Below, in pieces: positions 16,147 through 23,596 of a stretch of DNA of 34,764 bases. The stretch comes from an uncultured Candidatus Melainabacteria bacterium (lineage in GTDB: Bacteria; Cyanobacteriota; Vampirovibrionia; Gastranaerophilales; Gastranaerophilaceae), in contig CALBKW010000011.1 in NCBI GenBank assembly GCA_937895785.1, forward strand, positions 1 through 34,764, given 5' to 3'. Numbering within the stretch: position 1 is the stretch's first letter; each line of letters begins with the position of its first letter. Under the pieces are notes generated by a model. The model searched no databases. It was not told the DNA's origin and worked only from the letters and a program-made list of their open reading frames with translations. A program made the position numbers and the translations under genes.

Positions 16147-17004
16147 ATGACTATTAGCGTAAATAGCAAGAAAAAACAAGTTAAAAAAACATTTGAAGAA
16201 TTAATTTCAGATTTGAGAACAAGTAACTCAGAAAAAGTTAGATATAACGCAGCAAGAGTTCTTGGTGAAATGGGCGAATCAAAAGCCGTAGAACCTTTGA
16301 TTGATGTATTGAAAAATGATAAAAACGGTTCAGTTCGTTTATATGCAGCTCGTGCATTAGGCGAATTGGGTGATGAAAAAGCAACAATTCACTTGATTGA
16401 ATCGTTACGTGAAGATAGAAATGTTGATGTAAGAGTTCGCGCAGCTCGTGCATTAGGCAGATTGGGTGGCGAAATCGTTGTTGAACCATTGGTTGAAGCT
16501 TTAAACGATGAAAACCCTCAAGTTTGTATTACAGCAACTGAAGCTTTGATTGAAATTGGTGATGTTGCAACAGATGCCTTGATTGCATCATTAGACCACG
16601 AAAAAGTTAATGTACGTTGTGATGCAACTCGTGCATTAGGTGAAATCGGTAATAAAAAAGCAGTTGATAAATTAATCAACATGTTATATGACGAATGGGT
16701 TAACGTAAGAATTTATGCAGTTACTTCATTGGGTAAATTGAACGATACAAAAGCAGTTCCTGCATTGATTGATGTTATGAAAAACCGTTCTGAAAACGAA
16801 TTAGTTAGAGCTGGTGCAGCAGCAGCATTGGGTGTACTTCGTGACCAAAGAGCATTACTTCCATTAAGAGAATTGATTATGGAAGCTGATGAATTAGGTG
16901 AATTAGAAGATACAGCTTTGAAATCATTTAAAAAGATTATGTCTGCAAACTGGCAACAAATTCCAGGTGCTCAATTACAAAAGAAACCTGTAGCATCATT
17001 TTAA
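16147..17004 (+). CDS. HEAT-repeat (PBS-lyase-like repeat) scaffold protein
   Basis: The 285-aa protein is almost wholly built of about eight HEAT repeats of roughly 31 residues. Units look like VRYNAARVLGEMGESKAVEP and VRLYAARALGELGDEKA, with conserved Ala-Ala-(R)-A-L-G-x-(L/M/I)-G turns. Such superhelices bind other proteins. In cyanobacteria related repeats occur in phycobilin lyases, but nothing here suggests bilin chemistry. The repeats pack tightly from about residue 30 to 265, with no signal peptide, so it is likely a cytoplasmic adaptor. GGAGG about 9 nt upstream supports the start. A terminator follows, so it seems monocistronic. Partner and role are unknown. Confidence 0.9.
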   Translation: MTISVNSKKKQVKKTFEELISDLRTSNSEKVRYNAARVLGEMGESKAVEPLIDVLKNDKNGSVRLYAARALGELGDEKATIHLIESLREDRNVDVRVRAARALGRLGGEIVVEPLVEALNDENPQVCITATEALIEIGDVATDALIASLDHEKVNVRCDATRALGEIGNKKAVDKLINMLYDEWVNVRIYAVTSLGKLNDTKAVPALIDVMKNRSENELVRAGAAAALGVLRDQRALLPLRELIMEADELGELEDTALKSFKKIMSANWQQIPGAQLQKKPVASF

Positions 17005-17030
17005 CTAAAATAATTGTGAGACAAAGAGAA

Positions 17031-17064
17031 AAAGACCTTGGGCTTTATGCCCGAGGTCTTTTTG
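17031..17064. terminator. bidirectional terminator after the HEAT-repeat gene
   Basis: The stem AAAGACCT-T-GGGC pairs with GCCC-G-AGGTCTTT around a TTTAT loop, with flanking A- and T-runs. It separates the convergent HEAT gene and the secreted-protein gene at 17069. Confidence 0.88.
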
Positions 17065-17068
17065 TATG

Positions 17069-17503
17069 TTAATCTAAGATTTTTATGCTCATTCCATTTT
17101 GTTGGTCGTAGTTGTTTTGGTGAAAATTTCCAAAACTATCATAATATCCACTTTGGTATCCATAAGGATTGTTGTCAAAAGCGCTGTTATAAGAAGGAGT
17201 GTAGCCTGTCATTTGACCTGATGAGAAGAAATTTTTAAATCTTCGCCATTTCGATTGATTTTGTGTGTAATATGGGTCGTAATATCCAAATCGGTTATAT
17301 CTGTTGTAAGAGTTTGGAGGAGGAGGTGGTGGTAGATAGCGTTGTTGCTTGTTTGGTGGTAAATACCTGTCATAGGTATTGTTGTTGAATTTGTAAGCTT
17401 GTTGAGGTGTAAAAGGCGTGAAGGTTGAAAAAGTTGTTTGTGCATTTGCAGAATTAAGCATAAAACCCGCTATAAATAGAGTTAGAATGACGATTTTTTT
17501 CAT
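17069..17503 (-). CDS. secreted Pro/Tyr/Asn-rich low-complexity protein
   Basis: The 144-aa protein starts with a signal peptide (MKKIVILTLFIAGFMLNSAN, then AQTTF). The mature part is rich in Tyr, Asn, Pro, Phe and Gln. It includes a YLPPPPPPNSYNRYNRFGYY segment and repeats such as YDPYYTQNQ, NPYGYQSGYYD and NFHQNNYDQQN. It has no cysteine and no recognisable domain, and is probably disordered outside the inner membrane. Such composition is found in adhesive or wall-associated proteins, but I do not assign a role. AAGGAGA before the ATG supports the start. It shares the terminator at 17031-17064 with the HEAT gene. Confidence 0.75.
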   Translation of the reverse strand: MKKIVILTLFIAGFMLNSANAQTTFSTFTPFTPQQAYKFNNNTYDRYLPPNKQQRYLPPPPPPNSYNRYNRFGYYDPYYTQNQSKWRRFKNFFSSGQMTGYTPSYNSAFDNNPYGYQSGYYDSFGNFHQNNYDQQNGMSIKILD

Positions 17504-17553
17504 AGATATCTCCTTTAATAAAGGGATTTTAATCTAATTTTAAAAAATACACA

Positions 17554-17582
17554 TTGCACGGGTGATTAGTTTAGGGTAAACT
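17554..17582 (+). promoter_or_regulatory. promoter of the U32 gene, 6 nt before its ATG
   Basis: TTGCAC (17554-17559), a 17-nt spacer and TAAACT (17577-17582). The hexamer ends 6 nt before the ATG at 17589, with no SD in between, predicting a leaderless mRNA. Confidence 0.5.
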
Positions 17583-17588
17583 ATTTTT

Positions 17589-18836
17589 ATGAACAAACCA
17601 GAATTATTAATGCCAGCAGGCAACATTGAAAAATTAAAATATGCCGTTACATACGGCGCAGATGCAGTTTATTTAGGAGTTGTAGATTTCAGCTTGCGCG
17701 CAATGCGTAAAGGTGAGTTGATTACAATGGAAAACCTTAAAGAAGCAATTGATATGGCGAGAAATTTAGGTGCAAAGGCTTATTTGACTCTTAATATCTT
17801 TGCATTTAATAATGATATCAAATTGCTTGAAAGCGTTATGGATAGAATTAAAGATGCAAATCCAGATGCTATCATTTTAACAGATATGGGCGTTTTACGT
17901 TTGGTAAAAAGATACTTGCCAGAAATTCCAATCCACATAAGCACACAAACAAACACTTTGAACTATGAAGCGGTTAAGTTTTGGCAAGATATGGGTGCGA
18001 CTCGTGCAATTTTGGCAAGGGAATTACCTATCAAAGATGTTGCTGAAATTAAAAAACAAGTTCCAGATATGGAATTAGAAGTTTTTGTACACGGCTCTCA
18101 ATGTGTTTCTTTCTCTGGAAGATGTTTGTTGAGTGATTATATGACAAAAGGCGAAAGAAAAGCTAATCATGGAAACTGCGCACAACCTTGTCGTTGGAGT
18201 TACAAATTGTTGGAAGAAACTCGCCCTGGACAATATTACGAAATTGAGCAAAACGAACGTGGTACACACATTTTAAGCCCTAAGGATTTGTGCTTGGTTG
18301 AATACTTGCCACAATTAATTGAAGCTGGTGTTGATTCGTTAAAAATCGAAGGAAGAACAAAAAGTTTATATTATGTTTCTGCGGTTACAAAGGCTTATAG
18401 AAACGCTATTGATGAAGTTATGGCAGGCAAAACTGACGATTTACATAAATATTTCTTAGAACTTAAAAAGGTTGGAAACCGTGGTTATACACAGGGTTTC
18501 TACTTAGGAAATAATAACTCAGAAAGTTATAGTTATGATATTTCAAAAGGTTTGGCTGGAGCTGATTTCTTGTGCGAATTTTGGGATAAGAAAGGCGACA
18601 GTTACCTTGTAAAAACAAAAAATAAATTTTTAAAAGGGCAGGAGATAGAAATTATCACACCTGATGAACAATACATTACAAAAGCAACTGAAATTGTTAG
18701 TGATAAGACAAAAGAAGAACTAGAAGTTGCTAATACAAATGATGAATTATGGATTAAATTTGAAAGAGCACCACAAAATTATAAATTTGCTCTAGCAAGA
18801 ACAAAGGAGATTAAAAACGATGATACTACGTCCTGA
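17589..18836 (+). CDS. peptidase U32-family protein (TrhP/YegQ-like tRNA hydroxylation type)
   Basis: The 415-aa protein starts ELLMPAGNIEKLKYAVTYGA and has DAVYLG, the conserved U32 TIM-barrel opening. The U32 signature is intact (EVFVHGSQCVSFSGRCLLS, about 164-182). The cysteine set is Cys172, Cys179, Cys197 and Cys201; in TrhP-type members such cysteines hold an iron-sulfur cluster. Despite the name, several U32 proteins act with prephenate in 5-hydroxyuridine formation in tRNA (TrhP) or in 23S rRNA hydroxylation (RlhA). Length and N-terminus fit TrhP/YegQ best. It overlaps yqeG by 17 nt and probably forms an operon with it. The ATG has no SD; see the promoter at 17554-17582. Confidence 0.88.
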   Translation: MNKPELLMPAGNIEKLKYAVTYGADAVYLGVVDFSLRAMRKGELITMENLKEAIDMARNLGAKAYLTLNIFAFNNDIKLLESVMDRIKDANPDAIILTDMGVLRLVKRYLPEIPIHISTQTNTLNYEAVKFWQDMGATRAILARELPIKDVAEIKKQVPDMELEVFVHGSQCVSFSGRCLLSDYMTKGERKANHGNCAQPCRWSYKLLEETRPGQYYEIEQNERGTHILSPKDLCLVEYLPQLIEAGVDSLKIEGRTKSLYYVSAVTKAYRNAIDEVMAGKTDDLHKYFLELKKVGNRGYTQGFYLGNNNSESYSYDISKGLAGADFLCEFWDKKGDSYLVKTKNKFLKGQEIEIITPDEQYITKATEIVSDKTKEELEVANTNDELWIKFERAPQNYKFALARTKEIKNDDTTS

Positions 18837-19299
18837 TAAAAACTTGAAGGATATTTACGATATTACACCTGAAATGCTTAAAGATATGGGCATTCATGCA
18901 ATGTTGATTGACTTGGATAGTACAACAATGCAATCTAAAACAGGCGAATTTACAGGCAAAACAATTGATTGGTTCAACCAATTCAAAAAAGAATTTTATA
19001 TGTGCATTGTTTCAAACAACAAGAATAAAGAATATATTGAAAAAGTTGAACAACACATGCCTTGCAAAATGTATTTTCATGCGAACAAACCAAATCCAAA
19101 GGTTGTAAAAAATATTATAAAAGGTTTGTTTATGAGTCCTAAAAATGTTGTAGTTATTGGTGATAGACCATTGACAGATATATTGGTAGGCAAATTGGCA
19201 GGTACAAAAACAATTTTGGTAGGTTCAATTAATCAAGATGAGAACTTTCCGACTCGTGCTGTAAGATTTTTAGAACGCTTGACTATTTGTCCGTTCTAA
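18820..19299 (+). CDS. yqeG: YqeG-family HAD phosphatase
   Basis: The 159-aa protein belongs to the YqeG family of IIIA-type HAD phosphatases. It opens ILRPDKNLKDIYDITPEMLK with motif I as Asp31-Leu-Asp33-Ser-Thr35. Motif II lies near CIVSNNKNK, and motif III/IV is VVVIGDRPLTDILVGKLAG. Most relatives have DLDNT at motif I; here it is DLDST, with the catalytic Asp pair kept. The physiological substrate is not established for the family, although related proteins include a mitochondrial phosphatidylglycerophosphate phosphatase. The gene overlaps the U32 gene and has AAGGAG before its ATG. Confidence 0.88.
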   Translation: MILRPDKNLKDIYDITPEMLKDMGIHAMLIDLDSTTMQSKTGEFTGKTIDWFNQFKKEFYMCIVSNNKNKEYIEKVEQHMPCKMYFHANKPNPKVVKNIIKGLFMSPKNVVVIGDRPLTDILVGKLAGTKTILVGSINQDENFPTRAVRFLERLTICPF

Positions 19300-19319
19300 G
19301 TGTTTTTGAATAAAAAACT

Positions 19320-19440
19320 ATGTCATCCCACTCTGCCGACAAAATGATTGATAATCATTTTGGAGAGGTAAACGAAGTGCGTTGCGGTATCTTTGCTATA
19401 GTAGAAAGATGCCGTAATAAATACGGCATGACGAGTCTGA
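19320..19440. repeat. mosaic of intergenic palindromes upstream of prepilin 2
   Basis: This stretch contains CAAAATGATT-GAT-AATCATTTTG (19339-19361), a GGTATCT...CTATAGTA segment like that at 9039-9054, and ATGCCGTA-ATAAA-TACGGCAT (19410-19430). It resembles a built-up dispersed repeat. Part of it is read as the leader of the prepilin-like protein that follows. Confidence 0.5.
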
Positions 19441-20135
19441 AAAAAGCCTTCGCCTTCACTCTTGCAGAAACCCTAATCGTAATGGGTATTATTGGCGTGG
19501 TTGCAGCATTGACTATTCCAAACTTGAATTCTTCAACAGCGGATAAAGAAAAGGTTGCAAAAATTCAAAAATTATACTCAAACCTTCAGGATGCATTTGG
19601 CAGAGCCACTGCAATATATGGTCCAATGGATGAATGGTTTGCCACTGACACAACAGCAGTTGCACAAACAACCCGATTCGGTGAACGATTAACCGAATTT
19701 ATGAAGGTTTCTAAAAATTGTAAAATGGAGGCAAATAAAGGTTGTGGTCCAAGTACCCTGGATGCAAGTACAAGTAATTATAAATTTATAACAGCAGATG
19801 GTACTTATGTTGATATTGCAAAAAATGGTAGTAGTAATCAATTTTTGGTTGCTATCGATATCGCTAAATCAAACTCAGGAAATCACATACTTACTCAACA
19901 AATTTTTGTATTTCTTGCTAATAATGATGGTTTAGGTGTACAATCTTATGATGGTCAAGAATCAAGGTGTTTAGAAACTCGCCCTAATGGAAGTAATCCA
20001 AATCCTTTAATGTCAGGATTCCTTTGTACAGCATGGGTTGTAAATTTTGGCAATATGGATTATTTAAAAACTGATAAAGCAGGCAAATGTCCTAACGGAA
20101 GAGTTTTGAATGCAACCGTAACCTCTTGTAAATAA
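19377..20135 (+). CDS. prepilin-like secreted protein (type IV pilin/pseudopilin N-terminus), copy 2
   Basis: From a GTG at 19377 this is 252 aa, with GGAGAGG 8 nt upstream. The frame also opens at an ATG at 19320 (no SD, inside repeat sequence). An ATG at 19428 (MTSLKKAFA) would give a minimal leader. The prepilin motif is A|FTLAETLIVMGIIGVVAAL, with +5 Glu (Glu31 from the GTG). As in copy 1, the residue before the cleavage site is Ala, not Gly. The globular part contains KNCKMEANKGCGPST, RCLETR and GFLCTAWVVNFG. It ends GKCPNGRVLNATVTSCK, which matches the KCPNG-x-VL...C ending of the protein at 11397. Both are probably paralogous minor pilins or pseudopilins. Confidence 0.82.
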   Translation: MRCGIFAIVERCRNKYGMTSLKKAFAFTLAETLIVMGIIGVVAALTIPNLNSSTADKEKVAKIQKLYSNLQDAFGRATAIYGPMDEWFATDTTAVAQTTRFGERLTEFMKVSKNCKMEANKGCGPSTLDASTSNYKFITADGTYVDIAKNGSSNQFLVAIDIAKSNSGNHILTQQIFVFLANNDGLGVQSYDGQESRCLETRPNGSNPNPLMSGFLCTAWVVNFGNMDYLKTDKAGKCPNGRVLNATVTSCK

Positions 20136-20154
20136 TTTCTAAATAATCTTTTTA

Positions 20155-20163
20155 TGCTATAAT
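20155..20163 (+). promoter_or_regulatory. putative extended -10 promoter upstream of the AICAR-transformylase gene
   Basis: TGC followed by TATAAT (20158-20163). The transcript would start near 20170 and carry about 145 nt of palindromic leader before the ATG at 20316. Confidence 0.45.
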
Positions 20164-20202
20164 TTCCTTGAGAACAATCAGGTATTGTTATTAGACTATG
20201 TC

Positions 20203-20223
20203 ATTCCGAACTTGTTTCGGAAT
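20203..20223. repeat. inverted repeat of dispersed type
   Basis: ATTCCGAA (20203-20210) and TTCGGAAT (20216-20223) flank CTTGT. It belongs to a repeat mosaic that continues through CCTGAAACGAGTT to the palindrome at 20271-20292. A similar ACTATGTCAT lead-in is seen at 19317-19326. Confidence 0.6.
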
Positions 20224-20270
20224 CGCAATGTTTTTCCAATATGACCATGCGGCCCTGAAACGAGTTTGTA

Positions 20271-20292
20271 GGTCAGGCAATGCCTGACAAAA
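20271..20292. repeat. dispersed palindrome, copy 2
   Basis: The 22 bp are identical to 9059-9080. The GTCAGGCA/TGCCTGAC palindrome lies 27 nt upstream of the AICAR-transformylase start. A spurious ATG inside it (20280) extends the reading frame; the real start at 20316 has AGAGGAAA upstream. Confidence 0.7.
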
Positions 20293-20315
20293 TAAATAAA
20301 TTAGAGGAAATTAAA

Positions 20316-21245
20316 ATGTTAGATAATTTAGAAAGAATAATTGATTTTAAACAAGGTGAAAATAGACAACAATCAGCTTGTTTGTACAAAAACGAAGGTT
20401 CAATCGAGTGGGAACAATTGAACGGTGGCGAATTAACATACAAAAACTTCTTGAATATGAGCGTTTTAGTTGATGTTTTAGGTGAATTTTATGATGTATT
20501 TGCAACAGTAATGGCAAAAGTTGGTTTACCTTGTGCGGTTGCTTTGGGTAAAACTTTAGTTGATTCTTATGCAAAAGCTGTTGATAGCAACCCAATTGGG
20601 GCAATCGGTTCTTGTATAGGTTTTTCAAAAATTGTCGATGATAGAACCGCTAAAAAGATTGTGCAAAGTTCATTTGAAGTGGTTTTGGCTTGTGGTTATG
20701 ACAAAGAAGCTCTAGAAATTTTGAAGAAAAACGAAAGTTTGAAAATTATCAAAATTAACACACCTTTTGATGAAGTTAAAATCTCTGTATCACAAGAGTT
20801 GAAAATTACTCCATTTGGTGTTCTTGAACAAGATGCAGATAGAGCCGATTTCAACAAAGATACTTTCAAAGTTTTAACTAAAAAGAAACCTGAACAAGAA
20901 CAACTGGAAGATGCAATTTTTGCGTTCAAAGTTGCAAAATATGCAAAATCAGATGTTGTGGTTTTAGCAAAAGATTTCAAAACATTGGCAATCGGTCAAG
21001 GTGAAACTTCTTTCGTAGAATCTTGTGAAGGTGCAATTGATACAGCTTGTGACAGTACAAAAGATGCTGTTATGGCAACAGATAGAGCAATCGAAACTCT
21101 TGATGTAATTCACGCAGCAGCAAGAGGCAGAATTGCGTTGATTATTGAGCCTGCGGGTTCTATTAATGATAAAAAATTAATTGAACAATGTGACAAATAC
21201 GAGATTGCACTTGTTGCAACAGGTATTGAGCACTTTAAAGGTTAG
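20316..21245 (+). CDS. standalone AICAR transformylase-domain protein (PurH C-terminal half)
   Basis: The 309-aa protein aligns with only the AICAR formyltransferase half of bifunctional PurH. It begins FKQGENRQQSACLYKNEG (compare RYGENPHQ-A-LY). WEQLNGGELTYKNFLN and IGAIGSCIGFSKIVDD follow. KKPEQEQLEDAIFAFKVAKY leads into KSDVVVLAKD and AIGQGETS. It ends IIEPAGSINDKKLIEQCDKY and GIEHF. There is no IMP cyclohydrolase (MGS-like) domain. The catalytic K-H-x-x-P segment of PurH is here Lys68-Val-Gly-Leu-Pro-Cys73, so the His is replaced by Val. It may be a divergent enzyme or a non-catalytic relative. AGAGGAAA precedes the chosen ATG. The gene is 36 bp upstream of the MFS gene. Confidence 0.85.
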   Translation: MLDNLERIIDFKQGENRQQSACLYKNEGSIEWEQLNGGELTYKNFLNMSVLVDVLGEFYDVFATVMAKVGLPCAVALGKTLVDSYAKAVDSNPIGAIGSCIGFSKIVDDRTAKKIVQSSFEVVLACGYDKEALEILKKNESLKIIKINTPFDEVKISVSQELKITPFGVLEQDADRADFNKDTFKVLTKKKPEQEQLEDAIFAFKVAKYAKSDVVVLAKDFKTLAIGQGETSFVESCEGAIDTACDSTKDAVMATDRAIETLDVIHAAARGRIALIIEPAGSINDKKLIEQCDKYEIALVATGIEHFKG

Positions 21246-21281
21246 TCGGAATTAAGACATTAAAACAAAATAGAGGAAATT

Positions 21282-22448
21282 ATGAAAAAATCACCATATA
21301 ATAAAGCGGTGAAGTGGTTGTCTGTGGCACACTTTACGACAGATACATATTCAGGATTTTTAAACCCAATTATGCCGTTTATTGCAGCTAAAATTGGTAT
21401 TTCAATGGGTGTTGCAGCACTTTTGATGAGCTTGTCTCAATTATTTTCACAACTTTTACAACCAATTTTCGGATTTTTTGCCGATAATATCGCAAAAAGA
21501 AGTTTTATTTTCTGGGGATTAGTTTTTGCAACAGTCTTTTTCCCATTGACAGGTGTAGCTCACAATGTTTATACATTAGGATTATTTATTATCTTGGGTA
21601 GCCTTGGAGTAAGTGTGTTTCACCCTCAAGGAATTGGCTTTGTAATTAGATTTACAAGAAAAGATTTCACAAAAAATATGGGCTTGTTCTTGAGCTTGGG
21701 TTCAATTGGCTATTCTTTTGGACCGTTATTGTCTGCCGCAATTACTCAGTATTTAAGCTTAGAAAAAATGCCTCTTTTAATTATTGTTGGTATTGTTTTG
21801 GCATTGTTGATGTTTGTTTGTGTACCTAAAATTTCTGACAGAGATAAAATAGAAAGTTCTAAAAAAGACATTGTTGCTGTATTTAAAACTATTTTGACAA
21901 ACAAGCAAATTTTGATTTTGATTTTAATTTCTATTATGAAGGCATTAATTTCGAGCAGTTGTGCAATATTGTTACCGTTTTTATGGAAGGCAAATGGTCA
22001 TGACCCAATGTATATCGGAATGGCGTTATTCTGGTTTATGTTTGCTGGTGGAATAGGCTCACTTGTAAGCCCTAAAGTTGAAGAAATTGTCGGTACAAGA
22101 AAAATTATTTATATTTCAATGTTGTCAATGCCAGTATTAATGTGTATTTTCGTATTCTTTAATGTGAAATTCCCAATTTTAGCACTAATTGACTTTGTCT
22201 TAATGGCATTTGTTTTAATGCTTGCAACTCCAATTACAATGGTGCTTGCACAAAAAGAATTACCTCAATACAAAAGCATTATCGGTGGATTTTTAAACGG
22301 TTTCTGTTGGGGTGTAGTTGGTGTATTGCTTAGTGGAATGGGCTTTATGGCGCAACAATTCGGTATTTTGCAAATGTTGTTTGTTGCAGGATTTATTCCA
22401 GCTTTCAGTGCATATTTTGTTAAATACTTGAACATTGAGGAAAAATAG
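21282..22448 (+). CDS. MFS transporter, fosmidomycin-resistance (Fsr)-like
   Basis: The 388-aa protein is a 12-helix major facilitator transporter of the inner membrane. AHFTTDTYSGFLNPIMPFIA at helix 1 and GVSVFHPQGIGFV resemble the Fsr subfamily (HF-x-x-D...; FHP-x-G). A loop 2-3 motif is present as FGFFADNIAKRS. The family exports drugs or small metabolites by proton antiport; the substrate here is unknown. GAGGAAATT before the ATG gives the ribosome site. The promoter for alr lies in its last codons. Confidence 0.86.
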   Translation: MKKSPYNKAVKWLSVAHFTTDTYSGFLNPIMPFIAAKIGISMGVAALLMSLSQLFSQLLQPIFGFFADNIAKRSFIFWGLVFATVFFPLTGVAHNVYTLGLFIILGSLGVSVFHPQGIGFVIRFTRKDFTKNMGLFLSLGSIGYSFGPLLSAAITQYLSLEKMPLLIIVGIVLALLMFVCVPKISDRDKIESSKKDIVAVFKTILTNKQILILILISIMKALISSSCAILLPFLWKANGHDPMYIGMALFWFMFAGGIGSLVSPKVEEIVGTRKIIYISMLSMPVLMCIFVFFNVKFPILALIDFVLMAFVLMLATPITMVLAQKELPQYKSIIGGFLNGFCWGVVGVLLSGMGFMAQQFGILQMLFVAGFIPAFSAYFVKYLNIEEK

Positions 22449-22456
22449 ACTATACT
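22428..22456 (+). promoter_or_regulatory. promoter of alr inside the end of the MFS gene, 6 nt before the alr ATG
   Basis: TTGAAC (22428-22433), a 17-nt spacer and TATACT (22451-22456). The hexamer ends 6 nt before the ATG at 22463. The only SD-like GAGG is about 20 nt upstream of the ATG and would not be in this transcript. Confidence 0.6.
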
Positions 22457-22462
22457 TTAACT

Positions 22463-23587
22463 ATGAAAATTTCTAGGACATCAAACGTTAATGCTCATAG
22501 GGATTCTTGGGTAGAAGTCAATATTGATAACGTTTCAAACAATATTAAAGAATTAAAAAAATGTGTTCCGCAGGATAAAAAATTCTTGGCGGTAGTAAAG
22601 GCTGATTCATACGGACATGGTGCTGCAATGCTTGCTCCTACAATGCTTGCGTCGGGCGTTGATATGTTTGGTGTAGCATCAATTGATGAAGCTTTAAATT
22701 TGCGAGAAAATGGCGTTACTGCAGAAATATTAATTCTTGGTGCTGCGCCAATTTGGGCTTTGCCAACAGTTGTGGAAAACAACTTGACGATTACAATTTT
22801 TTCAGAAGAACACTTAGAATCTTGTATTCAAACTTATGAAAGAACAAAAACTCCTGTAAAAGCGCATATCAAGCTAGATACAGGCATGAATAGAATTGGT
22901 GTTTCTCATAAAAATGCAGTTGAATTTATTAAAAAAGTTCAATCAATGGAGAGCATTGATTTGAAGGGAATTTTCTCACATTTGGCAAATGCTGAAATTA
23001 AAGAAAAAACTGAACAACAACTTGCTGTGTGGGAGGATGTAATTTCTCAAGTTAATACTGATGGTTTGTTGTTACATATTTTGAATACTGCAGGAATTAT
23101 TACAAGCAATATCTACCAATGTACTTACAATATGGTTCGTGGTGGAATTGGCTTATATGGATTGTACCCAGACCTAATTCCAGAAGCTCAGCACGTAAAC
23201 TTGAAACAAGCAATGTCAGTAAAAACAAGGATTATACATATTCACGATATTGAAAAAGGTGATGGCGTAAGCTACGGACACACTTTTGTTGCTGATAAAC
23301 CAACAAAAATTGCGACTGTTCCATTGGGTTATGCAGATGGTATTCCAAGGCTGATGTCTAACAAGTTTTACGGACACATTAACGGTCAAAAAGTTAAACA
23401 AGTAGGCAATGTTGCAATGGATCAGATGATGTTTGATATCACAGGTGTTAATGCAAAAGTCGGCGACGTAATAACATTGTTAGACGAAACTTTGCCAATC
23501 GATGATTGGGCAAAAACAATGGGAACAATTCATTATGAAATTATTTGCCACTTAAAGGCAAGACTTGCAAGAGTTTACACAAGATAG
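22463..23587 (+). CDS. alr: alanine racemase
   Basis: This 374-aa PLP enzyme makes D-alanine for peptidoglycan. The PLP lysine is Lys46 in FLAVVKADSYGHG. The second catalytic residue is the Tyr in GVSYGHTF. TVPLGYADGIPR, VAMDQMMFDIT and IICHLKARLARVYTR are also conserved. An N-terminal barrel and C-terminal beta domain of normal length are present. The start lacks an SD but has its own promoter. lpd follows after 9 bp, so alr, lpd and lipA may form one operon. Confidence 0.96.
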   Translation: MKISRTSNVNAHRDSWVEVNIDNVSNNIKELKKCVPQDKKFLAVVKADSYGHGAAMLAPTMLASGVDMFGVASIDEALNLRENGVTAEILILGAAPIWALPTVVENNLTITIFSEEHLESCIQTYERTKTPVKAHIKLDTGMNRIGVSHKNAVEFIKKVQSMESIDLKGIFSHLANAEIKEKTEQQLAVWEDVISQVNTDGLLLHILNTAGIITSNIYQCTYNMVRGGIGLYGLYPDLIPEAQHVNLKQAMSVKTRIIHIHDIEKGDGVSYGHTFVADKPTKIATVPLGYADGIPRLMSNKFYGHINGQKVKQVGNVAMDQMMFDITGVNAKVGDVITLLDETLPIDDWAKTMGTIHYEIICHLKARLARVYTR

Positions 23588-23596
23588 GGATTTAAA

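Noticed and set aside
20280..20315. Start of the AICAR-transformylase gene at the ATG in the palindrome
   Set aside because: The ATG belongs to the dispersed repeat; 20316 has AGAGGAAA upstream and gives the proper N-terminus.
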